From DASUBN01 sp036000105 (GTDB taxonomy: Bacteria; Pseudomonadota; Gammaproteobacteria; Natronospirales; REEB76), in the NCBI GenBank assembly GCA_036000105.1, contig DASYGE010000012.1:620001-684000 (forward strand): a stretch of DNA of 64,000 bases. The letters run 5' to 3'. Of the stretch, positions 59,844 to 64,000 are shown piece by piece. The position numbers and the translations under genes are program-made. Position 1 is the stretch's first letter; each line of letters starts with the position of its first letter. The notes under the pieces are model-generated. The model ran no database searches. It was not told where the DNA came from and was given only the letters and a program-made list of their open reading frames with translations.

Positions 59844-60725
59844 TCAGTGATGCCCCGGCTGCATCAACTCCGCCATGCTGGTCTGGGTGTAACCGGCTGG
59901 CAGTTCGAACAGCGAACCCGATAGCCCCGCGGTGCTGACGGACTTGAAAGTATCGGTCACGTCCACCCGCTTGAAACCCTGCATGGACTGACGGGTAGTC
60001 TTGAGGGCGAAGCCCTTGCTCATAGCACCGGACATGCTCTGGGCCATGGGGCCCATGCTTGCCATCAACTTCTGCATGCCAGCGTGCATGCTCTCGAGGG
60101 TCCTGAGGTCGGAGCCGGGGATGCCCAGAGGGGCGAGTGAACTGATCACGCAGTCAGTGGACGTGGGTCGGCCGTTGATCGTTATCTGAACGTCCCTGCA
60201 GCTGTGGCCTGCCACCGTCTCACTGGTGCCGAGTTCCTTCACATCCACCTTCAGTCCGCCCTGGGCGGCGGCCAAGGTGTCCTTGGCCTGGGCGCTCTGT
60301 GCGGCCATCATCTGCAGCATCTGAGTCTTCTGCTCCGGCGTCAGCTGGGCCATGGCGGCCTGCATCTGCTGGTTCGTCTGGTCGATCTGGGCCTGGTTGG
60401 CGGAGGCAGCTGCCTGGGCCTGGGCGCCCGCCGCCTGCATCTGCTGCTGGGCCGCGTTCACCTGTGCACCCATCTGCGCCGCCGTCTGCTGGTTGAACAC
60501 CATGTACTTCTTCTGCTCGGGCATCAGCACCACCATGCTGTTGCTGGCGGCGTCGTAGATAGAGACGGTGCTCTCTTTGGCGCCGGTCTCGACGCGCACC
60601 TTGCTGCCCTTCACGTATATCTGGTTGGCGGGCTGACCGCTGTCGTCTACATAAGAGATATGGGTGTCCGCCAGCGCCGGCATGGCGAACGCCGCCGCGG
60701 TGAGCAGGATGGATGTTCTCAACAT
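59844..60725 (-). CDS. DUF4412-like exported protein with Gln/Ala-rich coiled coil
   Basis: A 293-residue exported protein: signal peptide to about 20, then a beta-rich part (YVDDSGQPANQIYVKGSKVR) typical of DUF4412, a long Gln/Ala/Met-rich segment (about 85-150: AQMGAQVNAAQQQMQAAGAQ) predicted as coiled coil, and a C-terminal beta part (KVDVKELGTSETVAGHSC). Function unknown. GGGAGG directly precedes ATG 60725. Confidence 0.8.
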   Translation of the reverse strand: MLRTSILLTAAAFAMPALADTHISYVDDSGQPANQIYVKGSKVRVETGAKESTVSIYDAASNSMVVLMPEQKKYMVFNQQTAAQMGAQVNAAQQQMQAAGAQAQAAASANQAQIDQTNQQMQAAMAQLTPEQKTQMLQMMAAQSAQAKDTLAAAQGGLKVDVKELGTSETVAGHSCRDVQITINGRPTSTDCVISSLAPLGIPGSDLRTLESMHAGMQKLMASMGPMAQSMSGAMSKGFALKTTRQSMQGFKRVDVTDTFKSVSTAGLSGSLFELPAGYTQTSMAELMQPGHH

Positions 60726-60834
60726 GGAAACCTCCCGAGGATGGTGAAGACGGAGCGGAGACGGCTGCAGTCGTCGGTGCTTCATATTACTACCAGGGCT
60801 TGGAGCGGCTCCAGCCGGGAGGCCTCGCAGCTCG

Positions 60835-61047
60835 TCAGCGCTCGAGCGCTGCATGGGCCGGCAGCCAGATGCTCACCAAGAACCCGCCGCCCGTGCGGTT
60901 GGCGAGGCCCAAGCGCCCGCTGTGGGCTTCGATGATCTCGCGGCCAAACGGCAGCCCAAGGCCTGTACCTGACTGTTTGGTGGAATAGAAGGGCAGCAGC
61001 CCCTGCTCCAACACTTCCGGCACCATGCCCGGCCCCGCGTCTTGGTT
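60835..61047 (-). pseudogene. Histidine kinase remnant (C-terminal ATPase domain)
   Basis: About 70 codons from a HATPase domain: DAGPGM (G1 box), LLPFYSTKQSGTGLGLPFG (F and G2 boxes) and HSGRLGLANRTGGGFLVSIWL. Everything before the G1 box, including the His domain, is missing; an in-frame TAA (61048-61050) lies just upstream, where repeat E begins. The remains still read cleanly, so the truncation is recent. Confidence 0.75.
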
Positions 61048-61060
61048 TTAGAGGGGCTGA

Positions 61061-61358
61061 CGCAAAAGCGTAGCGAGCGAAGCTAGGACGAGGCGCGGGA
61101 GGTGAGCGCCCGGAGCGTACTCTTCGGTACGTGAGGGTTCGCCACATGTGGCGAACGGGCGAATAGGACATTCGCCCTGGGTCATGAGCTAAGCAGGATG
61201 CGAAGCGATATGGGCGAGCCTCCCGCTCGCCGCTCTCGGGCGTCCTGCCCTCCGCGGCATGTGGGCATCCTGCCCCGAACAAAGTCATGGCGAGCGCACA
61301 CCTACAGGTATGTAGGCGATAGAGCAACGCAGGGAGCAGTTGCCGAGTAGCTTTTGCG
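61061..61358. repeat. Palindromic repeat E with internal hairpins (298 bp)
   Basis: Inverted ends CGCAAAAGC at 61061-61069 and complement at 61350-61358. Inside are the B-like apex (61111-61135, CGTAC and GTACG around TCTTCG), a perfect 20-bp palindrome GTTCGCCACATGTGGCGAAC (61137-61156), GGGCGAAT arms (61158-61178), and smaller hairpins with AGGA-type loops. It lies between the kinase remnant and the tricorn gene. Confidence 0.72.
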
Positions 61359-61371
61359 ATGGGAGAAAGAA

Positions 61372-61396
61372 AACGGCGGCCCGATAGGGCCGCCGT
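61372..61396 (-). terminator. Intrinsic terminator of the tricorn-like protease gene
   Basis: Perfect 10-bp arms at 61373-61382 (ACGGCGGCCC) and 61387-61396, GATA loop. Read on the minus strand it is followed by TTTTCTTTC. It lies 29 bases after the stop of the protease gene. Confidence 0.85.
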
Positions 61397-61424
61397 CAAA
61401 ACAATAGATAAATTTAATTAAAGA

Positions 61425-64000
61425 TCATTCATGTCCCGCCGGCGGATAGGCCGGGAGCAACGGCGGCACCGCCGGCAGATCCAGCGGGTGGGCCTTGATC
61501 TTGTCCATCAGGTATTTCACCGCCGTATCCAGCTGCGCATCCTTGCCCTTCATCACGTCGCCCGGCAGATCGTCCACCTGCATGTCGGGTTCGACGCCGT
61601 GGTTCTCCATCACCCACTGGGAATCGAGGCCGTACTCGGTGCTCTCCGGCACCGTGATGTAGCCGCCGTCCAAGAGCGACCAGTCTCCGCGGATGCCGCG
61701 CACCCCGCCCCAGGTACGCATGCCGATGAGCGGTCCCAGGCCGTACTGTCTGAAGTAGTAGGGGAAGATGTCGCCGTCGGACGCCGAGTACTCGTTGATC
61801 AGGCAGGCCTTGTAGCTCACCGACATCACCTGCGGCTCGGTCCCCGGGGCAGCCTCGCGGTTGGTGGTCATGCCGGCCAGCACGCGGCGCAGACGTTCCA
61901 GCAGCATCTGGTCGATGAAGCCGCCGCCGTTGTAGCGTTCATCGATGACCATCCCCTGCTTGTCTATCTGCGCGTAGAACTGGTCGATGAACTGCTTCAT
62001 GCCGTTGGAACCCATGTCGTCCAGGTACACGTAGCCGATCTTGCCGCTGGAAGCCTTGGACACGTAGTCGCGGTTGTGCTGTATCCAGTCGTCCTGGCGG
62101 ATGGTGCCCTCGTCGTGCAGTGTCTTCACCGTCACGTCCCGGCGGTTCGAGCCCGCGGCATCACTCGCCACGCTGAGCGTCACGGTCTGGCCGCGGGTGC
62201 CCACGAACAGGCTGTAGATATCGGTGGGGGCCTTGAGATCATGGCCGTCCACCGCCAGCACGTAGTCGCCCTGGCGCACGTCGAGGCCCGGCTCCGTCAG
62301 CGGCGAGGCGTAGGCCGCGCGGCTGTTGTCGCCGGGATAGATCTTCTGGATGTAATAGCGGCCGGACTTGGCGTCCAGGGCGTAATCCGCGCCCAAGAGG
62401 CCCGTCGGCACCGCCTGATCGGCGTAGTTCAGGTCGCCGCCGCCCACGTAGGTGTGGGAGTTGGACAACTCGCCCTGGATCTCGCCGATGAGGTAGTTGA
62501 GGTCCTCACGATGGCCGAGCAAGGGCAGGAGCTTGGCGTACTTAGTCTGTACTGCACCCCAATCCACGCCGTTCATCTTCGGGTTCACGAAGAAATCACG
62601 CTCCAGGCGCCAGGCCATGTGGAACATCTCATCCCACTCGGCTTTGGGATCCACCCGCATCAGCATGTGTGAGGTGTCCACGTCCTTGGGCTGGGCGTCC
62701 CCGTCGCCGGTATCCAGCAACTGGAACTTGCCGTCCATGGTGTTGATGAGCGCGGTCTTGCCATCCGCCGACAACACATAGGCAGCGGGGTCGGTCGCGA
62801 GGCTCTTGTCCTTGCGCTTGTCCATGTCGAAGACATGCAGGGCACTGTGTTCGCCCGAGAGCGGTCCATCGATGGTCTGGTTCTGCTGAGTCAGGTAGTA
62901 GAGGTGCCCGGAGGTCGCCACCAGGGACGCGTAGTTGTCCGAGGGCACCGGCACCGCCACGGCCCGCTGCATCAGGCCGTCCAGGTCTATGTGTAGGGCT
63001 TTCGGAGCTGCGCCTTTCTTGTCGCCGTCGTCGCCGGATTTGTCACCCTTGGCCGGTACGCCCTCGTCGGAACGCGGTGCGAAGGGCGAGGGGGCGTCCT
63101 TGTCCAGGGTAGCCGCGTAGATGCCGGCCATCTTCAGGGTGGCGACGTTGAACTCGCTCTGACTGAAGGTTGGGTTCTCATGGCGTAGCGAGATGAAGTA
63201 CAGGTACTTGCCGTCCGGGTCGAACGCCGGGTTGAAGTCCGCGTCCATGGGCGAGCTCATGAGCATCGGCTTGCCGTTGTCCAGGCTGTAGAGCCAGATG
63301 CCCGGCTGCTGGTTGTCGCGCTGCTGGCTCCAGGCGAGCCACTTGCTGTCCGGCGACCAGGTGTAGTCGTGGATCTCGTTGAACTTGTCCTGGCTCACCT
63401 TCACAGCCTTATGGCTCTTAACGTCCAGGTACCAGAGGTTGTGCTCGTTGTCGGAGAACGCGAGCTTGGAACCGTCCGGCGACCAGGCCGGATGATAGAA
63501 GTAGCCGGTCTTGAAATCGCTGATGACCTGCTCGGCACCGCCCTCCGAAGGGCGGATCGCGATCTCAGCCTCGCCGCTGGCGTCGGTCTGGTAGGCGATC
63601 CACTTGCCGTCCGGCGACCAGGAGGGGTTCTCCTCCTTGGCGTTGGAGGTCTGGGTCAGGTCGCGGGTGTTGCCGTGTTCCGCGGGCACGGTGAAGAGGT
63701 CGCCGCGGGCCGTCAACAGCACGCGCTTGCCGTTCGGCGCCACGTCGAAGTCGGGGTTGCCCGCCGGGTCGTTGCTCTGGATGAACTTGGCAGCGTCCAC
63801 ATAGCGGGCGCCGGTCTCGCGACCGTCGTCCGGCACATCCACGCTGAGCTTGTGCAGCTGTTCCGAGGGCAGGTCCAGCACGTAGAGCGCGCCGCCCTGC
63901 TGGAACACGATGCCGTTGTCACCGAGGCTCGGCCAATCCAGGTCGTAGTCGGTGAAATGGGTGATCTCGCGGGTCTGCTTCGTATCCAGGTCCAGGGCCC
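61425..64000 (-). CDS. Tricorn-like S41 peptidase, 5' end outside window
   Basis: At least 858 residues of a tricorn-type protease; the frame is open to 64000, so the N-terminus is missing. Propeller repeats (PSWSPDGKWIAYQTD, HPAWSPDGSKLAFSDNEHN) come first, then a PDZ region near GLDVRQGDYVLAVDGHDL and the S41 catalytic core with DERYNGGGFIDQ, the nucleophile region EYSASDGDIFPYY and MRTWGGVRGI. Tricorn degrades peptides processively; here it may be periplasmic or cytoplasmic, which cannot be told without the N-terminus. Confidence 0.88.
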   Translation of the reverse strand, partial: ALDLDTKQTREITHFTDYDLDWPSLGDNGIVFQQGGALYVLDLPSEQLHKLSVDVPDDGRETGARYVDAAKFIQSNDPAGNPDFDVAPNGKRVLLTARGDLFTVPAEHGNTRDLTQTSNAKEENPSWSPDGKWIAYQTDASGEAEIAIRPSEGGAEQVISDFKTGYFYHPAWSPDGSKLAFSDNEHNLWYLDVKSHKAVKVSQDKFNEIHDYTWSPDSKWLAWSQQRDNQQPGIWLYSLDNGKPMLMSSPMDADFNPAFDPDGKYLYFISLRHENPTFSQSEFNVATLKMAGIYAATLDKDAPSPFAPRSDEGVPAKGDKSGDDGDKKGAAPKALHIDLDGLMQRAVAVPVPSDNYASLVATSGHLYYLTQQNQTIDGPLSGEHSALHVFDMDKRKDKSLATDPAAYVLSADGKTALINTMDGKFQLLDTGDGDAQPKDVDTSHMLMRVDPKAEWDEMFHMAWRLERDFFVNPKMNGVDWGAVQTKYAKLLPLLGHREDLNYLIGEIQGELSNSHTYVGGGDLNYADQAVPTGLLGADYALDAKSGRYYIQKIYPGDNSRAAYASPLTEPGLDVRQGDYVLAVDGHDLKAPTDIYSLFVGTRGQTVTLSVASDAAGSNRRDVTVKTLHDEGTIRQDDWIQHNRDYVSKASSGKIGYVYLDDMGSNGMKQFIDQFYAQIDKQGMVIDERYNGGGFIDQMLLERLRRVLAGMTTNREAAPGTEPQVMSVSYKACLINEYSASDGDIFPYYFRQYGLGPLIGMRTWGGVRGIRGDWSLLDGGYITVPESTEYGLDSQWVMENHGVEPDMQVDDLPGDVMKGKDAQLDTAVKYLMDKIKAHPLDLPAVPPLLPAYPPAGHE

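Noticed and set aside
61061..61358. Repeat E as a CsrB-like sponge RNA because of AGGA loops
   Set aside because: The AGGA-type loops occur on both strands of the region, and the ends are inverted repeats; a single sponge transcript would have them on one strand. Repeat-family explanation fits better.

Overview
The window reads as a chromosomal stretch of a GC-rich gammaproteobacterium, probably from the Xanthomonadales/Nevskiales/Steroidobacterales part of the class. This is inferred from gene order and protein character; no species can be named from the sequence. The order (LysM)-dprA-smg-topA-tsaC-hemF, the order def-fmt-rsmB-DUF4390-ntrY-ntrX, priA-argS-SPOR, a Mg-type HemB, S9 and tricorn peptidases and a sigma/DUF3106 operon all point that way. 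No rRNA, tRNA, CRISPR array, transposase or phage gene was seen.

Layout. 1-8.5 kb: tail of an MFS transporter, a response-regulator/GAF/histidine-kinase hybrid, small envelope proteins, two secreted amidohydrolases, a two-gene operon behind a large AT-rich palindrome, a PilZ protein and a DoxX protein. 8.5-21 kb: zinc-ribbon proteins, a repeat lipoprotein, YbjQ, an Lrp-EamA pair, an ArsR/NIPSNAP/hydrolase group, an APC permease, a CPBP protease, a sirtuin, a GFA protein and an Omp85-like outer-membrane protein. 21-26 kb: NdvB-like glucan synthase, aroE and hemB. 26-31 kb: two ECF sigma/anti-sigma pairs in one operon, then WbuC-like cupin, tag, TauE and DUF1634. 31-40 kb: a low-GC DUF2971 gene, VOC, hemF, tsaC, topA, smg, dprA and a LysM lipoprotein, all on the minus strand. 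40-49 kb: def-fmt-rsmB-DUF4390-ntrY-ntrX and a DPP-IV-like peptidase. 49-55.5 kb: SPOR, argS and priA on the minus strand, and an ECF sigma operon on the plus strand, with a DnaA-box cluster between. 55.5-64 kb: transhydrogenase genes pntAA-pntAB-pntB, HNH, GNAT, DUF4412, a histidine-kinase remnant and a tricorn-like protease running off the end.

The most unusual content is not protein-coding. A dispersed family of roughly 100-300 bp imperfect palindromes, with A-rich inverted ends and a conserved apex, sits exactly at gene borders (32160-32289, 38041-38182, 49462-49587, 61061-61358). Relatives or collapsed versions lie at 33199-33345, 21098-21314 and 39574-39594. These elements supply hemF's stop codon, the leader of the SPOR gene and every canonical start candidate of dprA, and one abuts a decapitated histidine kinase. 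Two copies 23 kb apart share 24 of 25 apex bases. Other notable points are an NtrX whose AAA+ core has lost the GAFTGA loop and the usual Walker residues, an inverted pair of perfect DnaA boxes upstream of priA, two stacked sigma/anti-sigma modules, and the palindromic operator-like site at 5371-5402.
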